Assembly: GCA_021298085.1 (NCBI GenBank)
Contig: JAJTDE010000028.1
Span: forward strand, 1 to 38,163
Reading direction: 5' to 3'
Source: Rubrivivax sp.
Lineage (GTDB): Bacteria; Pseudomonadota; Gammaproteobacteria; Burkholderiales; Burkholderiaceae_C
DNA: 38,163 nt
Shown here: positions 16,634 through 27,052 of the stretch, piece after piece
How the letters are laid out: the number at the start of each line of letters is the position of its first letter
How positions within the stretch are numbered: position 1 is the stretch's first letter
The notes under the pieces: generated by a model
What the model was told of the DNA's origin: nothing
The model's database searches: none
What the model saw: only the letters and a program-made list of their open reading frames with translations
Made by a program: the position numbers and the translations under genes

Positions 16634-17587
16634 ATGGCCACCATTGTCATCACCGAGTTCATGGATGCGCGCGCCGTGGCCCAGCTGGCCGCCCGCCATG
16701 ACGTTCTGTACGACCCGCAGCTGGTCGACGACAGCCCCCGGCTGCTGGCCGAAGCCAGCCGCTGCGACGCCCTCATCGTGCGCAACCGAACCCAGGTGCG
16801 CGACACCTTGCTCGCAGCACTGCCGGCCCACTGCCGCGTGGTGGGGCGACTCGGGGTGGGGCTGGACAACATCGACGTGGCCGGCTGCGAGGCCCGCGGG
16901 CTGCAGGTCATCCCGGCCACCGGCGCCAACGCGCTGTCGGTGGCCGAATACGTGATCGGCACGGCCATGCTGCTGCTGCGCGGGGCCTACCAGTCCACCG
17001 CCGCGGTGGCGGCCGGCCGCTGGCCGCGCACACCGCTGTCCCAGGGCCGCGAGATCGCGGGCAAGCGGCTGGGCCTGATCGGCTTTGGCTCGATCGGCCA
17101 GCTGACGGCCTCGCTGGCGCGCGGCCTGGGCATGGAGGTGGTGGCCTTCGACGCGCAGTTCGACAGCGATCACCCGGCCTACCTGAACAGCGGCGTGCGG
17201 GGCACCGGCCTGGAAGAGGTGATGACCACCAGCGACGTGCTGAGCCTGCACGTGCCGCTGCTGCCGTCCACCCGCGGGCTGCTGAATGCCACCCGGATCG
17301 CCGCCATGAAGCGGGGTGCAGTGCTGATCAACACCGCGCGGGGCGGCATCGTCGATGAAGTCGCCGTGGCCGAGGCGCTGCGCAGCGGCCACCTGGGCGG
17401 CGCGGCGCTCGATGTCTTCGACACCGAGCCACTGGGCGCCAGCGCACACTTCGAGGGCTGCCCCAACCTGGTGTTGACGCCGCACGTGGCCGGCGTCACC
17501 GCCGAGGCCAACGAGCGGGTCAGCTTCATGATCGCCGACCAGGTCAACCAGGCGCTTGAGCGCGCACACCAAGGAGCTGCACCATGA
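16634..17587 (+). CDS. D-isomer-type 2-hydroxyacid dehydrogenase, SlcC-like
   Basis: A 317-residue NAD(P)-dependent dehydrogenase that interconverts a 2-hydroxyacid and its 2-oxoacid. Rossmann motif GFGSIG at residues 150-155; catalytic Arg236 (INTARGG), Glu265 (DTEP) and His284 (TPHVAG). The N-terminal part (EFMDARAV, YDPQLVDD, RNRTQVR, GRLGVGLDNID, PATGANALSVAEYV) resembles enzymes annotated as (S)-sulfolactate dehydrogenase SlcC, a recollection not tested by search. Its stop overlaps the next gene's start (ATGA at 17584-17587). An alternative role is glyoxylate/hydroxypyruvate reduction, given the nearby gcl operon. Confidence 0.85.
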   Translation: MATIVITEFMDARAVAQLAARHDVLYDPQLVDDSPRLLAEASRCDALIVRNRTQVRDTLLAALPAHCRVVGRLGVGLDNIDVAGCEARGLQVIPATGANALSVAEYVIGTAMLLLRGAYQSTAAVAAGRWPRTPLSQGREIAGKRLGLIGFGSIGQLTASLARGLGMEVVAFDAQFDSDHPAYLNSGVRGTGLEEVMTTSDVLSLHVPLLPSTRGLLNATRIAAMKRGAVLINTARGGIVDEVAVAEALRSGHLGGAALDVFDTEPLGASAHFEGCPNLVLTPHVAGVTAEANERVSFMIADQVNQALERAHQGAAP

Positions 17588-18612
17588 AGATGCCCATGGC
17601 CGAGGCCGAAGCCTGGGTAGCACGCGCCCTGCACGCGGCCGGCGCCAACCCCGAGATGGCGCGCGCCACCGCCGCCGCCCTGGTGCTGGCCGAGGCGCAA
17701 GGCCAGGGCGGGCACGGGCTGTCACGGGTGGCGCAGTACGCCACCCACCTGCGCAATGGCCGTGCCAACGGCCAGGCCCAACCCCGGGTGCTGCGCAGCG
17801 AAGGCGCGGCCCTGGTGGTGGACGCCGACGAAGGGCTCGCCTTTGGCGCCTGCACATTGGCCGTGCAGGAGGCCATCACCCGCGCACGTTCGCTGGGCGT
17901 GGCCGTGGTCGGCGTGGTCCGCAGCCACCACTGCGGCGTGGTGGTGGACCACCTCCGGGCAGCGGCCGACGCAGGCTGCGTGGCGCTGGGTTTTGCCAAC
18001 TCACCGGCCGCGATGCCGGCGGCCGGGGGGCGACACCCGGTGTTTGGCACCAACCCGGTGGCCGCGGCCTTTCCGCGTCGCAACGCCAGCCCGCTGCTGA
18101 TCGACCTCAGCCTGTCGGAGGTGGCGCGCGGCAAGGTGATGCTGGCCGCCCGGCAGGGCCAGGCCATCCCCACGGGCTGGGCGCTGGACGCCCACGGGCA
18201 ACCCACCACCGATGCCCAGGCCGCCCTGGCCGGCTCGATGCTGCCCATCGGGGCGGCCACCTCGTCCAAGGGTGCGATGCTGGCGCTGATCGTCGAGCTG
18301 CTGGTCACCGCCGTGATCGGGGCCCGCTTTGGCTTCGAGGCGTCCAGCTTCTTTGTCGATGAAGGCAACCGCCCCGGCATCGGGCAGGCCTTCATCGTCA
18401 TCGACCCCGGCTTCCTCGCAGGCCAGGACCACTACCTGGACCGCATCGAACTGCTGGTGGCCGAGATGCTGCGCGACGATGGCGTGCGCCTGCCGGGGGC
18501 CAGGCGCGAAGCGCTGCTGCACAAGGCCCGCACCGACGGCATTGAGGTCCCCGACACGCTGCTGGCGGCCTGGCGTGACACGCCGGGCCTGCCGGCCGCC
18601 GGGCAAGGGTAG
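17584..18612 (+). CDS. Ldh-family (ComC/malate-lactate dehydrogenase type 2) oxidoreductase
   Basis: A 342-residue NAD(P)-dependent dehydrogenase of the family that includes ComC ((R)-sulfolactate dehydrogenase), ureidoglycolate dehydrogenase and YbiC. Features: GHGLSRVAQY near the start, VVGVVRSHHCGVVVDHL with the probable active-site His, FANSPAAMPAAGG and FGTNPVAAAFP in the middle, and GFEASSFFVDEGNRPGIGQAFIVIDP late. It is translationally coupled to the preceding 2-hydroxyacid dehydrogenase. Two unrelated dehydrogenases of usually opposite stereospecificity in one unit could invert a 2-hydroxyacid via its 2-oxoacid, as SlcC/ComC do for sulfolactate. The true substrate is unproven. Confidence 0.87.
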   Translation: MKMPMAEAEAWVARALHAAGANPEMARATAAALVLAEAQGQGGHGLSRVAQYATHLRNGRANGQAQPRVLRSEGAALVVDADEGLAFGACTLAVQEAITRARSLGVAVVGVVRSHHCGVVVDHLRAAADAGCVALGFANSPAAMPAAGGRHPVFGTNPVAAAFPRRNASPLLIDLSLSEVARGKVMLAARQGQAIPTGWALDAHGQPTTDAQAALAGSMLPIGAATSSKGAMLALIVELLVTAVIGARFGFEASSFFVDEGNRPGIGQAFIVIDPGFLAGQDHYLDRIELLVAEMLRDDGVRLPGARREALLHKARTDGIEVPDTLLAAWRDTPGLPAAGQG

Positions 18613-18627
18613 GCCGCGGCGCGGCGT

Positions 18628-18657
18628 GCGCGTGTGGGCCGGCTGGCCAGCACGCGC
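18628..18657. terminator. Bidirectional terminator-like hairpin between convergent genes
   Basis: GCGCGTG (18628-18634) pairs perfectly with CACGCGC (18651-18657), and an inner GGCC/GGCC stem (18637-18640 with 18645-18648) extends it. It lies in the 51-base gap between the Ldh-family gene and the convergent LysR gene. No T-run is present. Confidence 0.45.
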
Positions 18658-18663
18658 ATGGCC

Positions 18664-19605
18664 TCAGGGGGATGCGGGTGACACCTGTGGCCGGGGGAGC
18701 GACAGTTCGCGCCACCATTCGCCTTCAAACTGCCCCTGCAGCCAGTTGACCAAGGCGGTCACCTTGGCCGGCACATGGCGCGGCGACGGGTAGACGGCGT
18801 GCATCTCCTGCGCCGGGAGCGTCCAGCGCTCCAGCAAGGGGCGCAGCAGACCCTGCGCCAGCGCATCGTGGGCCACGTAGCGCGGCAGCACCGCCAGGCC
18901 CATGCCGGCCCGCGCCGCCGCCAGGATGGCCGACAGGTTGTTGCTGCGCAGCGGCCCGCGCACGGCCACCGCCTGCGACTGCCCATCGGGCCCGCTGAAG
19001 TGCCAGCGCTCATCGCCCTGCACGGTGCTGTAGACCAGGGCCGGGTGCCGCGACAGCTCGGCGGGCTCACGGGGCTGGCCGTGCTCGGCGAGCCACGCCG
19101 GCGCGGCCACGAGCACCCAGGGGTTCAGCCCGAGCCAGCGCGCGCCCAGTGACGAATCGGCCAGACGGCCCATGCGCAGCGCCACGTCCACACCCGCCTC
19201 GACCAGGTTGACGTAGCGGTCTTCAAAGGCGAGCTCCAGCTGCAGCCCCGGGTGGGCCTGCATGAAGCGCAAGACCAGGGGCGTGACCACACGCCGCCCG
19301 AAGGCCACCGAGGCGTTGATGCGCAGCGTACCCTGCAGCCGCGACTGCAGCAGCGCCGCTACGTCATCGGCCTCGTCCATCTCGCGCAGCACCCGCTTGC
19401 ACTTGTCGTAGTACAGCGCGCCGACCTCGGTGGGCGTGACACCGCGCGTGCTGCGGTGAAACAGCCGGGCCTTCAGGCGGGCTTCCAGCGCGGCCACCTG
19501 CTTGGTGGCGGTAGGCTGCGTGATGCCCAGGTGCAACGAGGCCTTGCTGAATGAGCCCGTCTCGACCACGCGCACAAACAGGCGCAGGCCATCGAGTGTG
19601 TCCAT
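18664..19605 (-). CDS. LysR-family transcriptional regulator
   Basis: A 313-residue regulator of standard LysR length. The N-terminal winged helix-turn-helix (residues about 3-62) includes VVETGSFSKASLHLGITQPT and the linker; the C-terminal effector domain starts near residue 90 (GTLRINASVAFGRRVV). It diverges from gcl over 140 bp that contain a T-N11-A palindrome. It is therefore the likely regulator of gcl-hyi-glxR and possibly of itself. The ATG at 19605 begins exactly at the family N-terminus (MDTLDGLRLF); the frame is open 35 codons further up. Confidence 0.9.
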   Translation of the reverse strand: MDTLDGLRLFVRVVETGSFSKASLHLGITQPTATKQVAALEARLKARLFHRSTRGVTPTEVGALYYDKCKRVLREMDEADDVAALLQSRLQGTLRINASVAFGRRVVTPLVLRFMQAHPGLQLELAFEDRYVNLVEAGVDVALRMGRLADSSLGARWLGLNPWVLVAAPAWLAEHGQPREPAELSRHPALVYSTVQGDERWHFSGPDGQSQAVAVRGPLRSNNLSAILAAARAGMGLAVLPRYVAHDALAQGLLRPLLERWTLPAQEMHAVYPSPRHVPAKVTALVNWLQGQFEGEWWRELSLPRPQVSPASP

Positions 19606-19643
19606 CGCTTTCCCCCGGCGGGCCCAACGGCCCGGTTCAGTGC

Positions 19644-19660
19644 CATTCCACCATGGAATG
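19644..19660. promoter_or_regulatory. LysR-type binding site upstream of gcl
   Basis: CATTCCA-CCA-TGGAATG is a perfect 7-bp inverted repeat with a 3-bp spacer and contains the LysR-box pattern T-N11-A (T19646, A19658). A further half-site CATTCC occurs at 19680-19685, 36 bp downstream, as is common for activation sites. It sits between the divergent LysR gene and gcl. Confidence 0.6.
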
Positions 19661-19745
19661 ACTCTTATCCGGCCGCTGGCATTCCCGCAGCGCAGCGGCC
19701 TGCGCATCATGCCGACCAGCGTTGTTCACCCCACAGGAGATTCAG

Positions 19746-21536
<1,791 letters not shown>

Positions 21537-21541
21537 ACCCC

Positions 21542-22333
21542 ATGGACCACCGCTTTTCCGCCAACCTGTCGATGCTGTTCACCGAGGTGCCGCTGCTCGA
21601 GCGTTTCGGGCGCGCCGCCAAGGCCGGCTTCAGCCGCGTTGAGCTGCAGTTCCCGTACGAAGCACCCATCGAGGCCCTGCAGGCACAGCTGCAGGCGCAT
21701 TCGCTGCAGCTGGTGCTGCACAACCTGCCGGCGGGCGACTGGGCCGCCGGCGAACGCGGCATTGCCTGCCTGCCCGGGCGCGAGGCCGAGTTTCGCGAGG
21801 GAGTCGCCCGTGGCATCGCCTACGCCCAGGCCCTGAAGGTGCGGCGCCTGAATGTGCTGGCTGGCATCGCTCCCGCCGGGGTGCCCGATGCCGTGCTGCG
21901 CCAGACCTTGGTGGTCAACCTTCGGTACGCGGCCAGCGCGCTGCAGGCGGCCGGCCTGGAGCTGCTGATCGAGCCCGTCAATACCCGCGACATCCCGGGC
22001 TTCTGGCTGGACAACATGGCGCGGGCGCTGTCGGTGATGGACGAGGTAGGTGCCGACAACCTGCGCCTTCAATTTGACGTGTACCACGCCCAGCGCAGCG
22101 AAGGTGAACTGGCCGGCACGTTGAGCCGACACCTGCCGCGCATCGGGCACATCCAGTTTGCCGACAACCCGGGCCGGCACGAACCGGGCACCGGTGAGAT
22201 CCGCTTCAGCTTCCTGTGGCAACACCTGAAGGCACTCGGCTGGCGCGGTGGCATCGGCGCCGAATACAAGCCGTCCACCACCACCGAGGCCAGCCTGGTC
22301 TGGCTGGACGACGCCATCCGCCAGCTGGGCTGA
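21542..22333 (+). CDS. hyi: Hydroxypyruvate isomerase
   Basis: A 263-residue TIM-barrel isomerase (xylose-isomerase-like fold) that interconverts hydroxypyruvate and tartronate semialdehyde. The N-terminus RFSANLSMLFTEVPLLERF, the metal/acid strand LLIEPVNTRDIPGFWLDN and the late GAEYKPS with the second Glu match the family. GGAG at 21530-21533, inside the end of gcl, is its ribosome site, so the two genes are closely coupled. Confidence 0.93.
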   Translation: MDHRFSANLSMLFTEVPLLERFGRAAKAGFSRVELQFPYEAPIEALQAQLQAHSLQLVLHNLPAGDWAAGERGIACLPGREAEFREGVARGIAYAQALKVRRLNVLAGIAPAGVPDAVLRQTLVVNLRYAASALQAAGLELLIEPVNTRDIPGFWLDNMARALSVMDEVGADNLRLQFDVYHAQRSEGELAGTLSRHLPRIGHIQFADNPGRHEPGTGEIRFSFLWQHLKALGWRGGIGAEYKPSTTTEASLVWLDDAIRQLG

Positions 22334-22354
22334 GGCCGACACGGAGTACCCTGC

Positions 22355-23284
22355 ATGAGCACGCCCACCCAGCCATCCAAGCCTCCATCCAACCCGACAT
22401 TGGGCTTCATCGGCCTGGGCATCATGGGCCGCCCCATGGCCCTGCGTCTGCTGCAGGCGGGCTACCGCGTCCAGGTGCACAGCCGCCGCGAGATTCCGTC
22501 TGACCTGCAGCAGGCCGGCGCGCAGCCCTGCGTCTCGGCCCAGGCCGTGGCCAAAACGGCTGACGTGGTCATCACCATGCTGCCCGACACCCCTGATGTC
22601 GAGCAGGTGCTCTTCGGCCCTGCCGGTGTCGCCGAAGGCCTGCGCCCCGGCACCTTGGTGATCGACATGAGCAGCATCTCGCCCATGGCCAGCCAAGGCT
22701 TTGCCCAACGCCTGGAGGCGCTGGGCTGCAGCTGCCTGGACGCCCCGGTCTCCGGCGGCGAGATCGGTGCCCAGGCCGGCACCTTGACCATCATGGTTGG
22801 CGGGCGCACCGAAGTCTTTGCGCGCGCGCTGCCGCTGTTCCAGGCCATGGGCAAGGCCATCACCCACGTGGGCGACCATGGGGCAGGCCAGATCACCAAG
22901 GTGGCCAACCAGATCATCGTCGCGCTGAACATCGCGGCGGTGGCCGAAGCGCTGGTCTTTGCCAGCAAGGCGGGGGCCGATCCGTCGCGGGTGCGTCAGG
23001 CCCTGATGGGCGGTTTTGCCGCCAGCCGCGTGTTGGAGGTGCATGGCGAACGCATGCTCCAGCGCCGCTTTGCGCCGGGCTTTCGCATCGGCCTGCACCA
23101 GAAGGACCTGAACCTGGCACTGCAGGGCGCCCGCTCGCTCGGCATGGCCCTGCCGCAGACAGCCGGCGCGGCGCAGCTGATGCAGGCCTGCACCGCGCAG
23201 GGCTGGGCTGACATGGACCACTCGGCCCTGGTCACGGCGCTGGAGCTGATGGCCGCTCACAGCCTGCCGTCACCGCAGGCCTGA
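22355..23284 (+). CDS. glxR: Tartronate semialdehyde reductase (2-hydroxy-3-oxopropionate reductase)
   Basis: A 309-residue beta-hydroxyacid dehydrogenase that reduces tartronate semialdehyde to D-glycerate. The NAD(P) motif is GLGIMGRPMALRLL, the substrate-binding motif DAPVSGGEIGAQAGTL and the catalytic Lys lies in GQITKVANQI. It starts 21 bp after hyi and completes the pathway begun by gcl. A glycerate kinase, the usual next step, is not in the operon. It ends 24 bp from the convergent murB stop. Confidence 0.94.
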   Translation: MSTPTQPSKPPSNPTLGFIGLGIMGRPMALRLLQAGYRVQVHSRREIPSDLQQAGAQPCVSAQAVAKTADVVITMLPDTPDVEQVLFGPAGVAEGLRPGTLVIDMSSISPMASQGFAQRLEALGCSCLDAPVSGGEIGAQAGTLTIMVGGRTEVFARALPLFQAMGKAITHVGDHGAGQITKVANQIIVALNIAAVAEALVFASKAGADPSRVRQALMGGFAASRVLEVHGERMLQRRFAPGFRIGLHQKDLNLALQGARSLGMALPQTAGAAQLMQACTAQGWADMDHSALVTALELMAAHSLPSPQA

Positions 23285-23308
23285 GCGTGTGCTGGCGCGT
23301 GTGAACGG

Positions 23309-24349
23309 TCAGACCACCACCGGCTCTGCTTCCAGCCGGATGCCAAAGCGGCCATACACACTCTCTTCGATGGCCTTGGCCAGCGTCACCACCTCACCGC
23401 CTGTGGCGCCACCCCGGTTGACCAGCACCAGCGCCTGTTTCTCGTAGACACCCGCGCCGCCGATGCTCTTGCCCTTCCAGCCGCAGGCGTCGATCAACCA
23501 GCCGGCGGCCAGCTTCACGCTGCCGTCGGGCAGCGGGTAATGCACCACCTCGGGGTCGCGCCCGATGATGTCGCGGCACTGCTCCATCGACACCACCGGG
23601 TTCTTGAAGAAGCTGCCGGCGTTGCCGATGACGGCCGGGTCGGGGAGCTTGGCGCGCCGAATCGCACAGACCCAGTCAAACACCGTCTGCGCATCGGGCG
23701 TCGGGTTCTGGTGTTCGGCCATCTTGCGCTCCAGGTCGAGGTAGCCCAGCACGGGCTGCCAGGGCTTGGGGCAGCGCAGCCGCACCCGCGTGATGACCGC
23801 CTTGCCCAGCAGGTGGCGCTTGAAGACGCTGTCGCGGTAGCCAAAGGCGCAGGCCACGGCGTCCAGCGTCACGGTGCGGCCGGTGACCAGGTCGACCACG
23901 TCGAGCGACTCAAAGCGGTCCTTCAGCTCCACCCCGTAGGCCCCGATGTTCTGGACCGGTGTGGCGCCCACGGTCCCAGGGATCAGCGCCAGGTTTTCCA
24001 GGCCGGGGATGCCCTGCTGCAATGACCAGGCCACCAGGCCGTGCCAGCTTTCCCCGGCACCCGCCTCGATCACCCAGCCGCGCTCGTCTTCACGCAGCAC
24101 CCGCAGACCAGGCACCTCCACCTTGATGACCAGGTCCTCGACGTCCTGGGTGAAGACCAGGTTGCTGCCGCCGCCCAGCACCAGCTTGGGCATCAGCCCG
24201 AGCTGCGGGTGGTCGACGATGCGGCGCACGTCGGCTTCGCTGCGGACCCGCACCAGCCGGACGGCCGTGGCGGGCAGGCCGAAGGTATTGAGTGTGCGCA
24301 GGCTGACGCGGGCTTCAACCGGCGGTACGGGGCTCGGGGAGGGCTGCAT
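23309..24349 (-). CDS. murB: UDP-N-acetylenolpyruvoylglucosamine reductase
   Basis: A 346-residue FAD enzyme of peptidoglycan synthesis (UDP-MurNAc formation). Motifs: TFGLPA near the start, the FAD segment [37 protein letters not shown] region (FAD and substrate), the active-site segment NAGSFFKNP with the catalytic Ser, and the C-terminal [13 protein letters not shown] with EAEP at the end. The ATG at 24349 is chosen because the frame continues upstream only through the shadow of yajQ. It is divergent from yajQ over 51 bp. Confidence 0.96.
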   Translation of the reverse strand: MQPSPSPVPPVEARVSLRTLNTFGLPATAVRLVRVRSEADVRRIVDHPQLGLMPKLVLGGGSNLVFTQDVEDLVIKVEVPGLRVLREDERGWVIEAGAGESWHGLVAWSLQQGIPGLENLALIPGTVGATPVQNIGAYGVELKDRFESLDVVDLVTGRTVTLDAVACAFGYRDSVFKRHLLGKAVITRVRLRCPKPWQPVLGYLDLERKMAEHQNPTPDAQTVFDWVCAIRRAKLPDPAVIGNAGSFFKNPVVSMEQCRDIIGRDPEVVHYPLPDGSVKLAAGWLIDACGWKGKSIGGAGVYEKQALVLVNRGGATGGEVVTLAKAIEESVYGRFGIRLEAEPVVV

Positions 24350-24400
24350 GGCAGAATTTTGCGGCTGATTCGCACTGTTTCTGCCACCAGGCGCCCCACC

Positions 24401-24904
24401 ATGCCCAGTTTCGACACCGTCCTCGAACCCAACCTCGTCGAGCTGAAAAACGCGGTTGAGCAATCCAACAAGGAAATCGGCACACGCTTTGACTTCAAGG
24501 GGTCCAGCGCACGCATCGAACTGACGGAGAAAGGCGCCCAGGGCCGCGAACTCACCCTGCACGCCGACAGCGACTTCCAGATCGCGCAGGTCACCGATGT
24601 CCTGCTGGCCAAGCTCAGCAAACGCGGCGTCGACGTGCGTTTCCTGGACATGAGCGCCAAGATCGAGAAGGCCGGCGGCGACAAGGTGCGCCAACTCGTG
24701 GCGGTGAAGACCGGCATCGACAGCGACAACGCCAAGAAGATCCAGACCCACATCAAGCAGAGCAAGATGAAGGTCCAGGCGCAGATCCAGGGCGACGTGG
24801 TCAGGGTCACGGGTGGCAAGCGTGACGACCTCCAGGCGGCCATCCAGCTGCTGAAGAAGGCGGTGCCCGACTTGCCGCTGTCGTTCAGCAACTTTCGGGA
24901 TTAA
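24401..24904 (+). CDS. yajQ: YajQ-family nucleotide-binding protein
   Basis: A 167-residue cytoplasmic protein of the YajQ/DUF520 family, which has two ferredoxin-like domains. Members have been linked to cyclic-di-GMP binding and control of transcription factors, so a signalling role is probable but not shown here. The start [21 protein letters not shown] is diagnostic, as are TRFDFKGS and the end [10 protein letters not shown]. It diverges from murB; the AT-richer 51-bp gap (24350-24400) probably holds both promoters, but no clear boxes could be assigned. Confidence 0.95.
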   Translation: MPSFDTVLEPNLVELKNAVEQSNKEIGTRFDFKGSSARIELTEKGAQGRELTLHADSDFQIAQVTDVLLAKLSKRGVDVRFLDMSAKIEKAGGDKVRQLVAVKTGIDSDNAKKIQTHIKQSKMKVQAQIQGDVVRVTGGKRDDLQAAIQLLKKAVPDLPLSFSNFRD

Positions 24905-25082
24905 GTGGCTGGCGGCGGACTTCTGGTCGTCGGAAGGGGTTCAGCGCCCGACGTCCCCGCCGAATAGCATCGTTCAGCGTGGCTGGAGCGCTCGCGGGTG
25001 GCGCAGGCGGCCCGTGGGCCCCGGGTCCTTCGGACCACACCCCAACCCTGCAGCACGGCACACCGCCGAAAGGACGTCGCCC
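24905..25082 (+). other. Intergenic region with two small hairpins
   Basis: The 178 bases between yajQ and the lipoprotein gene hold GGCCC-GT-GGGCC (25009-25020) and GGTCC-TTC-GGACC (25024-25036) side by side. They may terminate yajQ or structure the leader of the next gene. AAAGGA just before the lipoprotein ATG (about 25069-25074) is its ribosome site. Confidence 0.35.
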
Positions 25083-27041
25083 ATGAATGTCGGTTCCTTG
25101 CGCCAACATGGCACACGCGCGCTCGGCGCGCTGTGCATTGCATGGGCCGGCGTGTTCGGCCTGGCTGGCTGCGGCGGTGGCGGTGGTGGTGGCGACAGCG
25201 GTGGGCCAGTCACGCCGCCCGGGCCCACGGCCCTGACCATCACGGCCCAGTCACCGGCCGCCAGCGCCACCGGCGTGGCCGTCGGCAGCACCATCAGCGT
25301 GAGCTACTCCGACACGCTGGCCACCAACCCCGCGTTCAGTGTGACGGCCGGCGGTTCCGCGGTGGCCGGCACGGTCAGCCGCTCAGGCGCCACCGCCACC
25401 TTCACCCCCTCGGCCGCCTTGCCGGCAGGGGCCACCGTGAGCGTGACTGTCTCAGGCGCCACGGGTTCGGCCGGCGGCAGCCAGGCCACCAGTGTCACCT
25501 TCAGTTTTGGCACCCAGGCCGCCACCACCACGGTGACCCTCCAGGGCAAGGCCGAGTACGAATCAGTGCCCAACGACCCGAGCACCGGCGGCCTCAACTA
25601 CACGGGGGCCACCTTCAAGCCCATCCGCTTCGCGACCGTCCAGGTCATCGCCGCCAGCAGCGGGGCCACGCTGGCCACAGGCAGCACCAATGAACAGGGC
25701 GACTACAGCCTGCAGGTGACGGCAGGCCAGGCTGTCTTCGTGCGCGTGCGGGCCGAGAGTGTGCGCAGCGCCGGCGGCGGCAGCTGGGATTACAGCGTCC
25801 GCGACAACACCTCGGAAGAGGCCATCTATGCGCTGGATGGCAGCAGCGTCACGCCCATCGGCAACACCACCATCAATCTGCGCGCCGGCTCGGGCTGGTC
25901 GGGCAGCAGCTACACCCAGCCGCGCTCCGCCGCCCCGTTTGCCATCCTGGACGTCACCTACGACGCTACCCAGAAGGTGCTGAGCGCCTCACCCGGCCTG
26001 AGCTTCCCAGCGCTGCGCCTGATGTGGAGCAGCAACAACAGGCCAGCGGATGGCAACCTGGCGGCGGGCGACATCGGCACCTCGTTCTACCGCCTGAACA
26101 GCAACCAGCACCAGATCTACATCCTCGGCGCCGCCAACACCGACACCGACGAGTACGACCGCATGGTGGTGGCCCACGAATTTGGCCATTACCTGCAGAG
26201 CGCCTTCTCCCGCAACGACTCCATCGGTGGGTCCCATACCGGCGACGAGAAGCTGGACATGCGGGTGGCCTTCGGCGAGGGATTCGGCAACGCCTGGTCG
26301 GGCATGGTCTACAACAGCCCGATCTACACCGACAGCCTGGGGGCCGGGCAGCGTCTGGGTGGCATCAACGACCTGAGCACGCTGCCCACCAACCGCGGCT
26401 GGTATTCCGAGGACTCCGTGCAGTACCTGCTGTACCGCTGGCATGGCGAGACTGCCATCGGCTTTGCGCCGCTGTGGCAGGTCCTGCAGGAATACAACAC
26501 CACCCTCCGCCAGCAGGGCGCGCTGACCTCGCTGCACAGCTTTGCCCACCAGCTGAAGCTGCTGCGCCAGGCGCAGGCCAGCGCCATCGACACCGCACTG
26601 ACCATCCAGCAAGTCACGGTGGCCGACGCGCTGGGCAGCACCGAAAGCAACAACGGCGGCATCACGCAGGCGCTGCCGCTGTACCGCACCCTCACCCTGG
26701 GGGCCACGCAGAACGTCTGCGTGACCGACGCCGCCGGCACCGCTGGCAACGAATCCAACAAGCTGGGCAGCCACGTCTTCCTGCGCTTCAACCTCAGCAG
26801 CGCCAGCACACGCAGCATCACGGTGGTGGGATCCACGGCCACCAGTGACCCGGATTTCACCTTGACGCGCGCCGATGGCAGCCAAACCACCCACGACGAC
26901 GAATCGACCGCCAACGAAGCGGAGACGCTCAGCCTGTCGGCCGGCTGGTACGTCATTGCGTTGTATGACTACAACCTGATCCGTGGCGCCCAGGGCAGCA
27001 GCCAGACTGGCGTGCGCTGCTTCAACGTGACGGTTCAGTGA
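25083..27041 (+). CDS. Lipoprotein zinc metalloprotease with Ig-like N-terminal domain
   Basis: A 652-residue exported lipoprotein. The signal ends in the lipobox LAGC with Cys30, followed by a glycine run typical of surface lipoproteins. Residues about 45-155 look like a bacterial Ig-like domain (SbsA/Big_5 type, ending in SVTFSFGT). About 160-280 resembles a carboxypeptidase-regulatory-like fold (GSTNEQGDYSLQVTAGQAVFVRVRAE). The protease core has HEFGH at 365-369 and a plausible third zinc ligand Glu399 in FGEGFGN. The C-terminal 120 residues form a pre-peptidase-like beta domain (DPDFTLTRADGSQTT, LSAGWYVIALYDYN). The substrate is unknown. The next gene, 11 bp on, encodes a small exported protein and may be its partner. 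Confidence 0.8.
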   Translation: MNVGSLRQHGTRALGALCIAWAGVFGLAGCGGGGGGGDSGGPVTPPGPTALTITAQSPAASATGVAVGSTISVSYSDTLATNPAFSVTAGGSAVAGTVSRSGATATFTPSAALPAGATVSVTVSGATGSAGGSQATSVTFSFGTQAATTTVTLQGKAEYESVPNDPSTGGLNYTGATFKPIRFATVQVIAASSGATLATGSTNEQGDYSLQVTAGQAVFVRVRAESVRSAGGGSWDYSVRDNTSEEAIYALDGSSVTPIGNTTINLRAGSGWSGSSYTQPRSAAPFAILDVTYDATQKVLSASPGLSFPALRLMWSSNNRPADGNLAAGDIGTSFYRLNSNQHQIYILGAANTDTDEYDRMVVAHEFGHYLQSAFSRNDSIGGSHTGDEKLDMRVAFGEGFGNAWSGMVYNSPIYTDSLGAGQRLGGINDLSTLPTNRGWYSEDSVQYLLYRWHGETAIGFAPLWQVLQEYNTTLRQQGALTSLHSFAHQLKLLRQAQASAIDTALTIQQVTVADALGSTESNNGGITQALPLYRTLTLGATQNVCVTDAAGTAGNESNKLGSHVFLRFNLSSASTRSITVVGSTATSDPDFTLTRADGSQTTHDDESTANEAETLSLSAGWYVIALYDYNLIRGAQGSSQTGVRCFNVTVQ

Positions 27042-27052
27042 AGGACATCCCG

